From Climacium dendroides (taxonomy: Eukaryota; Streptophyta; Bryopsida; Hypnales; Climaciaceae): DNA of 64,000 nt. The stretch is taken from contig OX467086.1 of the NCBI GenBank assembly GCA_950106755.1, positions 24,880,001 through 24,944,000 on the forward strand, read 5' to 3'. A program made the translations under genes and the position numbers. The notes beneath the pieces were generated by a model. That model was not told the origin of the DNA, made no database searches, and saw only the letters and a program-made list of their open reading frames with translations. Below, piece by piece: positions 50,621 through 61,525 of this stretch. The first letter of the stretch is position 1. Each line of letters starts with the position of its first letter.

Positions 50621-52600
50621 GCGGCAACTCATTGCCCGCGGCGTTCGTCAAGGACACGGCAAACGCGCCTTCTTTCGTGGCGCCCTCGCTCTCCGCTGTG
50701 TATCTCGGGTCCTTGTCCGAGGAGCTCCAAATGTCGAACACCATTTCCTTCTGCTCCTTCGTGAGCGGGACGTATTTCTTCGTAAAGCTCATATCCACAT
50801 TCACACGGTCGCCTTTTCGCACAAACACGTCGAATCGGTTGTGACAATACTCCTTTCCGCTCGTGACTCTCAAAAGTCTTGGGGGGTCGCAGCCGCGCTG
50901 GAATGGTTGGGTGAAGCTCGTGCCGTAGGTTTTCTTCGCGATGCGGGACAAGATGGCTTCCGGGTGGAGGCCCAGGGAGACCGCGCCTTGCACGATGGCA
51001 CTACCGGGGTTAGGTGGGCTCACAATTTCCGTGACGACTCCTTTGAAGCGCTCGAGCATGCGTTTCCTGAGGTATCGGGAGTCTGCGAACCCACCCACCA
51101 CAAACATCACTTTGATATCTGACACTTGGGCCAGCTGTGCGGCGATAAGGGAGAGGATATCGTCCACCACGGGGTCAAAGATGGAAGTCAAGTCCTGGAG
51201 TGAGAATTCCACCACGGAGGAGTTTCTCAGTGTGTGGCCGCGAGACGACTCATAGGCCTCCCATTGCGCGGCGAGGTTGTTGGGGAGAGTGATGTCTTTC
51301 GTGTCGGTGTCGGACATGGGTTCGTGACCGAACGAGCACTTGATTTCTTCGCAGTCCTTCAGGAGACGCGTCTTGTAGGCCGGGTGTTCATTTAAGTAAG
51401 CGTCCAGGCAAGGAATCTTTTGGGATAAGAATTTCATGAATGACTCGTCGACGTACGTCCCCCCGCACAGCCCGCCGGAGCTTTCCGTCAACTCCTGAAC
51501 CTGAAACGTCAAATTCGTGGTTAACTAGAAAGCAGCAATATTTCAAGAGTACTAGGATGAGCACTTGAATGTATGTGACAATTGAAACGCTCCATGAATG
51601 GATTTGGCCATACCCGGAACGTCTGGCTGTTCCCGATCATCTCCTGCACCACGATGTCCACGGTGCCGCCCCCGACGTCCGCAACCAGAATCTTATCATC
51701 TGTGTCGAGCGAGAATTCCTTGCGATCCCGACGCAGAATCTCGTGACAATGAAACGAAGCCGCTTCGGGCTCCAGCACCACGTTCACGGCGTCGATCCCT
51801 CCCAATCCCACCAGCCCGGCGTCCACCATGCACACCTTCATCTGCTGCTTGGCGTTCTCGTCCCAAATCGACGGCACCGTCACCACCCACTGCACCAAGT
51901 CTTTACTAAACTTGTGTTCCCCGAAGTGGTGGTTCTGTACCACGTCCAACGCATGCTCCCCGATGAGGCGTAGGTAATCTGTGATAATCGACATCGCCGT
52001 GAATGGTTTAGGGATGCTCGCGGCCAACGCCGGGTCGTTCAAGCCTCGCATCAACAGCAACTTGAACTTCGTCAAGTAAATCCCTCTGCTGGCAGCACCC
52101 ACGTGATTGCGATTGTCCACGTATTCCGATCGCGCAGGGTACCCCCACGACGAGTATTCCCATCTGCTACCCCCTTCCTCCTTGCGGTAGTACAACCCTG
52201 TCAAGGTCTTACAATACGGATTCTCGTTTACTTTCCGCGGCCAGTTGTAGTACACGTTGATATGTGTGTCGCCTGAAGCTCTCGCGTACGCGAATCCAGA
52301 GAACGTGGTGCCGAAATCTAAGCCTATGATCCAATCGATACGTCGCTTCCGGGGCCTCTGAAACACGGAGCTGGTATCGGAAGACGCTGCATTCGCAACC
52401 CCGTTTGTCGAGCATGAGGGATCGGAAACGTTGCTGTGCACTAGTGAATCCGCCCCGGACGTCATGTACTCAGTTCCTGAAGCCGAGACACTGCTCGTAT
52501 GAAGAGGCGCACCATTGCGACGCTGTCCACCTGCGGTCTCGGGATCCGCTGAGGTACTTGGTCTTCTCCATGATCTGCAACAGCTCAGAAATCGCATCAT
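50508..52600 (-). CDS. HSPA12-like Hsp70-family protein (full length)
   Basis: Two exons, 52600-51614 and 51500-50508, joined in phase across a 113-bp GT-AG intron, encode 659 aa. An N-terminal extension of about 85 residues (begins MMRFLSCCRSWRR, then Ser-rich) precedes an actin-like ATPase domain. Its motifs are: phosphate-1 GLDFGTTFSG (93-102), VTVPSIW (240-246), LEPEAASF (276-283), phosphate-2 ADVGGGTVD (307-315), SSGGLCGG (336-343), adenosine-type MFVVGGF (461-467), and PGSAIVQGAVSLGL. A C-terminal region of about 140 aa follows, in the position of the Hsp70 substrate-binding domain. The spacing is that of the divergent HSPA12 branch, not canonical Hsp70; it lacks the EEVD tail. It is probably an ATP-dependent chaperone or regulator; client unknown. 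The codon before the ATG reads Lys in the same frame, with no nearby upstream ATG. Its paralogue lies 5.3 kb upstream on the same strand. Confidence 0.9.
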
Positions 52601-53640
52601 TTTGATCAACTGTCGGTAGGATTGGAGTCACCAATTCTCACATAGCGGTAGGATCAATTGTCGGTAGGATTTCGGCAGGATGCTGAACTGTCGCAGATCT
52701 TGGGCTGGCAATGGAACCCACCATCACTCTGAGCTCTTGATCTCTAATTCCTCTGCGACACGCTGCAGTGACTAGAATGAAACGCCAACGACAGGAGCTC
52801 GCGGTGGCGAATCAAGGGCCTAAAACCTAATTTCACGATTCTAGCTTCCACAATACTACGCATGTAGTGGAAACCATGAAGACAGAGCCCAGTCACACCG
52901 TTGCTACATCAGCAAGAGCTTCAGGAGCCTCACAATTCAACGCCTAATTCGTCACGGCAATAACCTCAAACCCTAAGCAACAACCGAATTGCCAACTTCA
53001 ATCCTGCGCCTCCACTGCACAAGTCCTCAGCACTGTTCAACATAAACCGCAAGTTGTATCACCCTGGACTTATTCCCAAGTGCAATCCCAAGTGCACGTG
53101 TGGCCAAATAAGGTCATCAAATTCTGAATTAACATATTGCACAACAAATTGACACAACAAGTTTTCGAATCGACCAAAACAATCTTCGTTACACAGAAAC
53201 TACGAAGTCGGCAATGGGACTCACCTCTGAAGTCTGAATGTCCTGTTGCAGTAGAATAAGTACTGTACCAGAGATCCATCTCATCCTCGCTTCTGACGTC
53301 GGTTTCAAGCGCTTGAAGTCCAAATGAACAAGATCTGGTTCCCCAGATGTGTTGTAAGGGTCAGTCCGCGCTCGAAGTGAGAAATACTGATTGCGAATGT
53401 GGGAGGGGAGAGGAGGGGTGGGGGTTGATTCCTGGCGCCACTTGCTGAAGTTCCAGGCTTGCAGACTTCTCCTGCCGACAATTTTCCACCTTCTCTGGGA
53501 AAACATCATTAAAGTACAACTGGACCTCTCTAATATCAGTCTCCTGTGAAGTGGCTCGGTGAGATAATACATGCCTTAAACCGCCACTTTTTCTGCCCTG
53601 GAAAGCTCAGTGGTCAAAATGTTGAAATTCTGATGTGAAA
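52601..53640 (-). promoter_or_regulatory. Upstream region of the first HSPA12-like gene
   Basis: GC-balanced DNA immediately 5' of the gene on its strand, probably promoter and leader. It contains a 127-codon minus-strand frame (53189-53572) with no recognised domain. No convincing TATA box or consecutive heat-shock elements were found. Confidence 0.35.
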
Positions 53641-56600
53641 TTGTTAGCCTCCTGAAGAGGAACCCAACCCAAGTACTGCAGTTTCATATTTTACTCACAC
53701 AATATTTTATGATTTTTCAAAATTGAAAGCGTAGGGTACTAGACTACTAGTCCTATTCATGCCACTAGACTCTTCTTAAACCGCTACCCTTCCCTCAAAG
53801 ACCTCTTCAACTCTCATTGGTTGCTCTCATAGACTAGTGGCTAGTACAATTAGGTGTGTCTACCTTAATGAGTTCAAAAGGACTTGGTAAAAGCATCTCT
53901 GCCCTCTTTCACAATTGAAATTGTCACCCTATATGGCTTTTCACAAGCTAAATTGTCCCTCTATGCTCCACCTAATAATTATGGTAATTTGTGCCACATG
54001 ACTATTTGTGATATTCTAGTGGAGGGCCCATTTTTGCCACATACTTTGTCTAAAAATGTCATTTCAAAAAGTCATTGCAAGAAAAAAGGGTCCTAGTCCA
54101 AATCACAATGAGTATATACCTTCTTGTCATCCTCTACAACTTTTGAAGCATAAACTTTATGTACTTGAAATTTTTATTGTTGACTCAATTTTTTAGCACT
54201 AGTTCAGAGAGCAAAATCAATTTTTTGCAAAGGTCTATAACCTTAGTACGACTTAGAGCAGACAAACCTTAGTCCTATGCCCAAATTTGGAGTTGCATAA
54301 TTGCTTCGTCTAAATCCTAACAAGTAACAACTGATCTTTCCCTCACTTTCCATGAAACCATTGTCATAAAAAGGAAATTGCGTTAGAAGAGTCCCTCCAT
54401 TTCCTTCCAAATATTGATCTCTATAAGCCTCCTACATGTTGACTTTTCCTCTAAAAGCTTGCAACTTCTTGTTAAAATTGTAATCACAATTTGCAACTGC
54501 TATAAGCCATATGTGATGCAAACATAAACAATAAATAAGTTGTTGACAATCTTCTCAAACCATAAAGGAGGCAGCATCCAATGCAAATTTACGATGCCTG
54601 CTCTCTATTTCTCCTCCTTACTTTGAAGAGCTACTGTATTCTACTCTAAACCCCTAAATCCATGACATAGGATAACTACCATCACCATTGATTTAGTCAG
54701 TTACTATACATGTCATTGTCCATATTGAAAGACATACAGCCACAAGCTTTGTATTGTTTGATATATCCTTGTAACTAGCTTGAATATATAGAATGCAACA
54801 TTGCTAAAGCATTAAAAAAATTGGAAATTTGCACAATTTAGAGTGTAGCATTCTTGAACCATTTTATTTTTGCTATGTCGACATTTGAAGTGGTGGAAGG
54901 CCTTCAAAAGTTTGAATGACAGAGAACCATAGGCCAATTTGACCCTTCACAACTTTTAAGGGTTAATCATGTTCTTACTTTGTTTTGCACTTGTCACTTT
55001 CTATGTTCAAAACATCTACCAAATTCAAAACTTTACTTTTGGTAGTAAAAAAAATTGTTATTGGTGATGGAAAGTTTAAAGCAATTTTGACTTTAAAATG
55101 ACTTTGGGTCCTCATCAAAAATTTTGGAAAAGAAAAATGTGCATATAAATATTTTCCAACATATGCAAACAATTGAATTCTAAAAATCTATCATTGAAAA
55201 TTTTCAATAAATTATCATTTAAAAGTATGAAATCTAATTTAAAATATATTGAACGATAAAACTTTGTTTTTCCAAAAATGCAATTTGTTATGCTTAATTG
55301 AGATTGCAGAGGAATATATTGGTGTAAGAATTGCAGAAAACTATACAAGACTAGGCTTGAAAATGGGATGTTTGTATGGAAAAGATGGACATGGTATGAT
55401 TTTTTGGTTACCTATACAGTTCATATAGCTTTAAATCATTCTATTTTGATACATGGGACAAAAGTTAATTTTAGGGTCTCTTTGTTTGGATTGAGGGTAG
55501 AATGAAAGCATGAATTTAATATATAAATTGGTTTGCCTTACTTTAGGAGGGAGTATATTGAAGTAGTTTGGGGCTTCAAAATATGTTAATTATACGTAAA
55601 AGACAAAACAATTGCATGAAAATTAAGGTTAATCTCCAAAGGACAATTGTTTGTTGAATGGTATTTATGTAGGTTCCTATGAAGTCAATTCTAAATGCAT
55701 GCTTTTGAAATTTTAATCCAAGGTGCACACACTAATTGCCTCTAAGTGTAATCTAATATTCTAATAAAAATTTATGTTCTCCAAAAAAAGTTCAACAATT
55801 TTGGATTCTTTTGCTAAACCCCTCAATTTGGTATATATGCAACTAACATGAGATAGTATATTTATGTTTTAAAAAAAAAAATTCTAAAATCACACTCTAA
55901 GAGGAATTAAACTTTGTTAGTTATGTTTGGAAATTTTTAAATTAAAAACATTTTCTTCCAACTTCAAATCTTACAATCTTGAAATCTAATATGATTTCAA
56001 AGTTCTTAAATTTTTTTAAATATATTCCAAATGTATGTCTAAATCTTTTGAAATTATGCATGAGTGCACCTACAACTTTTAGAACTCAATGGTTTAGAGA
56101 CTCAATTGAAGGTAGAACAGAAATCTCACTTCATGAGGGCTTAAAGTTTATTCTTGTTTTGCAAGGTTAAATAAAAAAATCTTTTCCACTCACTTCAAAC
56201 ATTATAATTTTGCAATCCACTTGATTAAATGTTTGAATTTTTTGTGCATGGTCTACTATATTTTTGTATGGTTGAAGTTTTAAAAAAAATTCAAATTTGA
56301 TTAATGCACCCAAAATTGACGTTTTCTACCAATTTCTCTTAAAAACATCTTCTATCCTATAGGGCTTAAATACCAAATAGTTATAAGATGAAGAAAACTA
56401 AAGAATACTTACTCCAGCTCTCTCACCTATTCAAGACCTTCTATAACTTGATACCATCAAATAGCCTTGAAGAAGGAATGTAGGACCTTAGGCTACAGAG
56501 TATGGTGAGTACACCCAAATGTAACAAGAGTCATTTGTGGACACTTAGAATAAGCCCTAAACTAAAGCACAAGTGGACCCAATGTTGATAGGTGAGTTTC

Positions 56601-56890
56601 CATGAATTTATGATAGTGATGGGGCCAGGTTTTGTGTAAGCCAATAAAACCGTCTTGGTACAAACTTGGGGTTTGTCACTTTTGGATGTTTTAGTGTTCA
56701 CTTTGGTGGTAGTCTATTGTCCACAATAGGTGCATCTACACACTAGTTTTCACAAATTCCTATTATATTCATACAAGCTTGAAAAAAATACAAAACTAAT
56801 TTTGTTGGTTTCTTGAACCATTTCCTAACAAGTTCACATCATTTTATTCTGTCCCTGTCCGTACCCTCAAGATAAATCTTGAATAAGTGT
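53641..56890. other. AT-rich intergenic DNA between the HSPA12-like genes
   Basis: No supported gene; short stop-broken frames only. No repeat boundary was recognised. Confidence 0.5.
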
Positions 56891-57880
56891 CACATTTAGG
56901 TGCTTCTACTTTATTCCCAAGCAGCGCAGTTACTCCTATGTTTCAAAAATGATCATAGAACCTCAAGAACTCGGTTGATGATGTTCATTCCTTTTCACAA
57001 TATTTCTGTGGCATCAATCCCTCAGTGGCGTGGACGGAGCAGCCAAATCCAGAGAGCAACTGTATGCAAAGCTGCAGTGAAGTTGATTCACAATCTCTCT
57101 CTCAACATAGCTAGGATGGTCTCGAAAGCAAGGTCTGTTGCATTCCTTGCGGAGCACAAACGACACCCTCTCCGTCGCAATATCTTTGCAAAATCAGACT
57201 TGCAACCAAGAAACCAAAGCCATCATTCTAATTTGGATCTAGTAGAAACAGTAATATAAACCACTTAAGCTTAGTATGTGCTGAACTAATTGAATAAGAA
57301 TTTCTTCAAAGGACACACTCAGCAAAGCTTTTAGAAAACCCCTTCTTTGCAAGATCATATATTGCACTGTACAGTACAGTGCACCACCCGTAGAAAGACC
57401 TCCAGTCCTCGGTTGCCGATGTCCATTCCTCCATTTCCTCGTTACAATGTTTCTGTGACATTCGCTCACTGGCGTGAACAGGATTGCCAAATCCAGGAAG
57501 CAGTATGCAAAGCTTGATACACAATCTCTATGAATGTAGGATGTTCACGACCCAAAATACGTTGCATTCCTTGCAGAGCACAAACGACACCCTCAGCCTC
57601 CTTTGCAAACTCGTTGCAAACTCGGACTTGCAACCAAGAAACCAAAGCCATCATTCTGATTTGGGTCTAGTAGAAAAAAACACCCCAAACCACTTAGTGT
57701 ACTAATTGAAGTACCTTGAGAGCAGTTTTCTTCAAAACTAATCACAGCAAAGGGCATGAAACTCCCTTCTTTTGCAAAATGGACACCAGCCATGGAACGA
57801 CCCCAAGTCCTCAGTTGAACACGTCCGTTCCTCTAGAGTCACACAATGTGTCTGCGACATGCGCTCAGTGGCGTAATTGA
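56891..57880 (-). repeat. Triplicated unit of about 400-440 bp abutting the second HSPA12-like gene
   Basis: Matching anchors recur. The CAGTGGCG/CACTGGCG word is at 57023, 57467 and 57866; ACTTGCAACCAAGAAACCAA is at 57198 and 57626; and a CCTCAAG/CTCCAG...GGTTG word is near 56960, 57399 and 57801. The third unit is truncated at the stop codon of the HSPA12-like gene. Read on the minus strand, the middle unit is open for 62 codons (57466-57654) with a GREHP motif of the kind seen in kinesin-light-chain TPRs; the corresponding part of the first unit has stops. This looks like duplicated, decaying exon-intron sequence of unknown origin. Confidence 0.65.
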
Positions 57881-59754
57881 TCACCTCTGCCGTGAGACAC
57901 GAGAAACCACGGCGTCCGGGTGGAGCGCGAGCGCCACGGCGCCTTGCACGACGGCGCTTCCAGGTCCCGGCGGACTCACAATATGCGTGACTTCCCCTCC
58001 GAAGCGAACCCTAACGCAATGCATTAGGTACGGGGAGCCTGCGAATCCGCCCACCATGAACATCACTTTGATGCCCGCCACCTGCGCCAGCTGCGCTTCG
58101 ATAAGCTCCAGAATCTGCTCCACCACAGGATCGAAAATGTCCTTCAAATCCTGCTCCGTGAGCTCCACCACGGAGGAATCGTCGCACTCCTCGCCAGAAG
58201 CCTCGCGTTGCACGGCGAGCTCGTTCGGCAGCTGGATGTCTTTCGTGCTCTCCGCGTCCGACATCAGTTCGTGACCGAACGCCGACTTGATTTCTTCCCA
58301 GTCCTTCAACAAGCGCGGCTGATAGGAGGGATGAGACTTTAAATAAGAATCCAGGCATGGGATTTTGTGGGATAAGAATTGGAGGAAGGCGTGGTCGACA
58401 AACGATCCCCCACAAAAACCTCCAGAGCTTTTCGTCAACTCCTTCACCTGCGGGAATTGAATTTCCAGCGAATTTTTGGTTAAAATCTCAAAAGGTTTTG
58501 TGCACAACTTCAAAAATGATCATCAAGGAAGAACTATTTGTCTATCACAATATTAGGAATTGGAAATCTGCTAAATATTTCAAGGCAATTGTGAACGTTA
58601 CCTTGTAATTGTGACTATTTCCGACGAGCTCTTGCACCACGATGTCCACCGTGCCGCCACCGACATCAGCAACGAGAATCCTATCGTTCCTTTTCAGCGA
58701 CACATCCTTGCGACTCTCCCTTAACACCTGGCGCAATGAACAAGGAGAGTCGACTTCTCGTTATTGAATGGCAACAAACGTCAAGCAAAAATGAACCGAT
58801 TTTGCATAAGCATCTAAGCCATGATCTCAGCATCCTCTAGCTCCGAAATCTCACCTGGTGGCAGTTGAAGGAAGCCGCTTCAGGCTCCAGCACTACATTC
58901 ACCGCCTCCACCCCCCCATCCACCAGCCCCGCGTTCACCACGCACGTCTTCATCTGCTGCTTCGCACTCTCGCTCCAAATCGACGGCACCGTCACGTACC
59001 ATTGCACCGCGTCTCGACGAAACTCTTCTCCTCCCCCACCCCGCGAATGCTTTTCCACGACCGCCAACGCATACTCGCCAATCAGTCGCAAGTAGTCGGT
59101 GATGATCCCCGTGGGTGTCAACCCCCCCGGCAAGCTCCTGGCCAACCCCGGATCATCCAAATTCTTCTGCAACAGCAGCTTGAACGTCGTGAGGTAGAAG
59201 CCTTGTTGCTGTCCACCGTGTTGGCTGTCCCGTTGGTCCATGTAATCGGATCTCGCAGGGTGACCCCATGATGCGCATTTCAGGTTTCCAGTCGCATCCC
59301 GCTTGTAGAATAATCCTGTCAAGGTCTTGCAGTAGGGCTTCTCCGTGCGCTTTCCTTGGGGCCAGTCGTAGTGGAGGTAAATGCGTGGCTCGTCTGTGGC
59401 CTCGGAGTATGCGAATCCGGAGTATGTTGTGCCGAAGTCTAAGCCTATCACCCACTCAATTCGGCGATTGGGAACAGACCTTGCGCGTGACATAGACTGT
59501 ATTCTGCCGGAAACTTGCACTGACTGGATTCTAGGGCTTGGGATTTGGCTCTCATCGAATGTAAGAGTCTCAGGCGCTTCTTGGATTTTGCTACTGGAAG
59601 CTGGATTTGACACTAGTTGGCTGCTTTGGGGGGAGTCAACTTTCTCAATGTTGGAGTCAGTGCTAATGAAAGCTACATCTTGACTTATCGGTTTCTCGTC
59701 GTCTCGAAGAGTTCTCCCACAGCATATCCAATACATTCGCATCATACAAGACAT
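57881..59754 (-). CDS. HSPA12-like Hsp70-family protein, C-terminally truncated paralogue
   Basis: Three in-phase exons, 59754-58855, 58727-58602 and 58447-57881, with GT-AG introns of 127 and 154 bp, encode 530 aa. The ATPase domain is complete in motifs: GLDFGTTYSG (104-113), VTVPSIW, LEPEAASF, ADVGGGTVD, SSGGFCGG, MFMVGGF and PGSAVVQGAVALAL. The frame then stops after SRVSRQR, where the paralogue continues for about 140 residues, so the C-terminal substrate-binding region is missing. The stop coincides with the edge of the triplicated unit at 56891-57880. Start: ATG 59754, with 59745 and 59742 (MMR..., aligning with the paralogue) as alternatives. The exon-1/2 intron is absent from the paralogue. 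It could be a nucleotide-binding partner, a decaying duplicate, or a gene whose last exon was not recognised. The open frame is otherwise undamaged. Confidence 0.85.
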
Positions 59755-60800
59755 TGTCGCTAGGTCAACTCTACTCACTAAATATTGGATGCTACAGCTT
59801 CAAAATTTCTAACGAGAGCTGCAATTCAGTTCTTGTTTCGAATAACCAACAACCAGCTTGAATGGACTGGCTACTTTCTCCTGAAACGAGCAAGAAGCTT
59901 CTGTGCTATATTAGAATGAGGCTTGGAGGAGATCGAATTCGGAACGGCCAACCAAGAGTTCTTCACAAAGCCTAGTCAACAAAGCATGGAAGCCACATGT
60001 TTTACCGACAAGCCGAAAGGTAACCCTAAAACAAGATCCTCCAGACCTTGAAACCTCCACTTTGCAAATTGTCCTCCGCAGCGATGGATAAACTGCAAAC
60101 TATACGGAAGGATCTGTTCGAAACAGGACCCAAAAACATTCAATAGCGAATATGTGCACATGGATTGATAGGAATCGGTAAAGACAGAGTTGTGGGAATG
60201 CTTGAATGTCTAGAATTAGAAGTGCTAAACAGGGACTGCGACTGGTAGCAAATTGGAAAGACGTGCAATGTCTGTGATTCACAAGCCAAGCTAGGAAGAT
60301 GATCAGGAATGGGATACACCTGTTGAAGTCTTGTAAGACTCTGAGGTAGGGAACTCGAGAGACGCAAGACTTGCAAGTCGAAAGCAAAGGTGCCGAAGTC
60401 GTTAGGTACCAAGGTTCGTTGACGCGTCAGTGCGCGTTGAGAGTAAAGTAGAATGTTGTGAAATGTCAAAGCCTCTGTGCATCCATCCTTCAGTTTCGGG
60501 TTTCTTCTCGGTGATTGCCTCCAGAATAATACGGCATTGTTGCTTGCCTCGACTCTCGAGGTGCTCCGGTACGTGTGGACTGCGGACTCTTTGGATTCAA
60601 AGGAAAGTTGACATTTTGAATTTAGGAATTTTTGTCTGGGAGTTGATCGACCTCGCTGGAATATATGGTAAGCAAGCGCCCAGAGTGGAAGGGAGGAATT
60701 TCCGGGATGTTTCTACGAAATTTGGAGTCAAAGTGGATGAAGGTAGTAAATGGATGATACTCAAAAAGTACATAAAAGGTGTTGAATGACAAAGACCACA
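59755..60800 (-). promoter_or_regulatory. Upstream region of the second HSPA12-like gene
   Basis: GC-balanced DNA 5' of the gene on its strand. A single inverted GAAGCTTC unit at 59894-59901 resembles part of a heat-shock element, but a run of at least three units is not present. A 119-codon plus-strand frame (60430-60789) begins with GTG and has no recognised domain; it is not called as a gene. Confidence 0.35.
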
Positions 60801-61388
60801 GTCAAAACAAAAGTAAAAGTAATTTTCTAATATTTTAGTTCATAAAAACTTCAAAATTCAATAACTTTCTCACCATAGATTTAAACACCACGAAATAAAG
60901 TCCGTGCACCCCTCCTTGCTAAGAGCTTTCTGACGGTACCAAGAATGTAAGCGGGGGATGCATGGTCCGGGAGATCTCAACGTAACAAACAAAACAAACA
61001 AATAAATTTAAGGTATTGATATTTGAACCCTTAACCCTTAAATGCCCAAGGCCTTTTTTGAGCTTCTAGGAATTTGCTCTATATAAAAAAAAAGCGAACA
61101 TTTTGATTAGTTGTATCAATTTTTTTTAAATTGTAACCATACAAATGCAAACTAGACACTAGTATGCCTTATGCCGTTGCCACAGTCAAAACTCAAGTAA
61201 AAGTATTTTTCTAAATTCTTTATTCATAAAAACTTTGAAATTCAATAACTTTCCCACCATGAGTTGGAATGCCACAAAACCAAGCCGGCGCACCCCTCCT
61301 TGCCGAGGGCTTTCTAATGGTACCAAGCACATGACTGAGGGACGCATGGTCTAGGAGATCTTAATGTAACAATCAAAACAAACATGTA
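60801..61388 (+). repeat. Direct repeat, two copies of about 205 bp
   Basis: 60801-61005 and 61183-61388 are diverged direct copies about 383 bp apart. Both run CAGTCAAAAC, AAGTAAAAGTA, ATTCAATAACTTTC, GCACCCCTCCTTGC, GGTACCAAG, GCATGGTC, GGAGATCT and AACAAA. The space between is AT-rich with no gene. It is probably transposon-derived. Confidence 0.65.
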
Positions 61389-61446
61389 TTTCAAAACAAA
61401 ACAAAACATGTATTTCTAATAAATTTTCAATAGAAATCTCTTTAAA

Positions 61447-61525
61447 GGTTGTTATAACTTATAATCTTATGTCTGGGACTATACTTCAAAATCACTTAAA
61501 ACACCCTTTTTTCTTATAGTATTTG
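61447..61525 (-). mobile_element. CACTA-like terminus (solo copy)
   Basis: On the minus strand it reads TACTATAAGAAAAAAGGGTG, followed by TTTTAAGTGA and AGTATAGTCCCAGACATAAG. This matches both ends of the element at 24003-24944. No partner end was found within this window. Confidence 0.5.

Noticed and set aside
50481..51973. Plus-strand frames of 100-213 codons opposite the first HSPA12-like gene
   Set aside because: Antisense to a GC-rich gene with clear Hsp70 motifs; no domain of their own.
53189..53572. 127-codon minus-strand frame upstream of the first HSPA12-like gene
   Set aside because: No domain; probably leader or promoter DNA. It could not be spliced in frame to the gene with confidence.
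57846..59683. Plus-strand frames of 75-142 codons opposite the second HSPA12-like gene
   Set aside because: Antisense shadows; no recognisable motif and no start context.
59880..59910. Heat-shock element upstream of the second HSPA12-like gene
   Set aside because: Only one GAA/TTC pair is clean; a functional element normally needs three or more alternating units.
60430..60789. 119-codon plus-strand frame
   Set aside because: Begins with GTG, shows no domain, and lies in the 5' flank of the divergent HSPA12-like gene.
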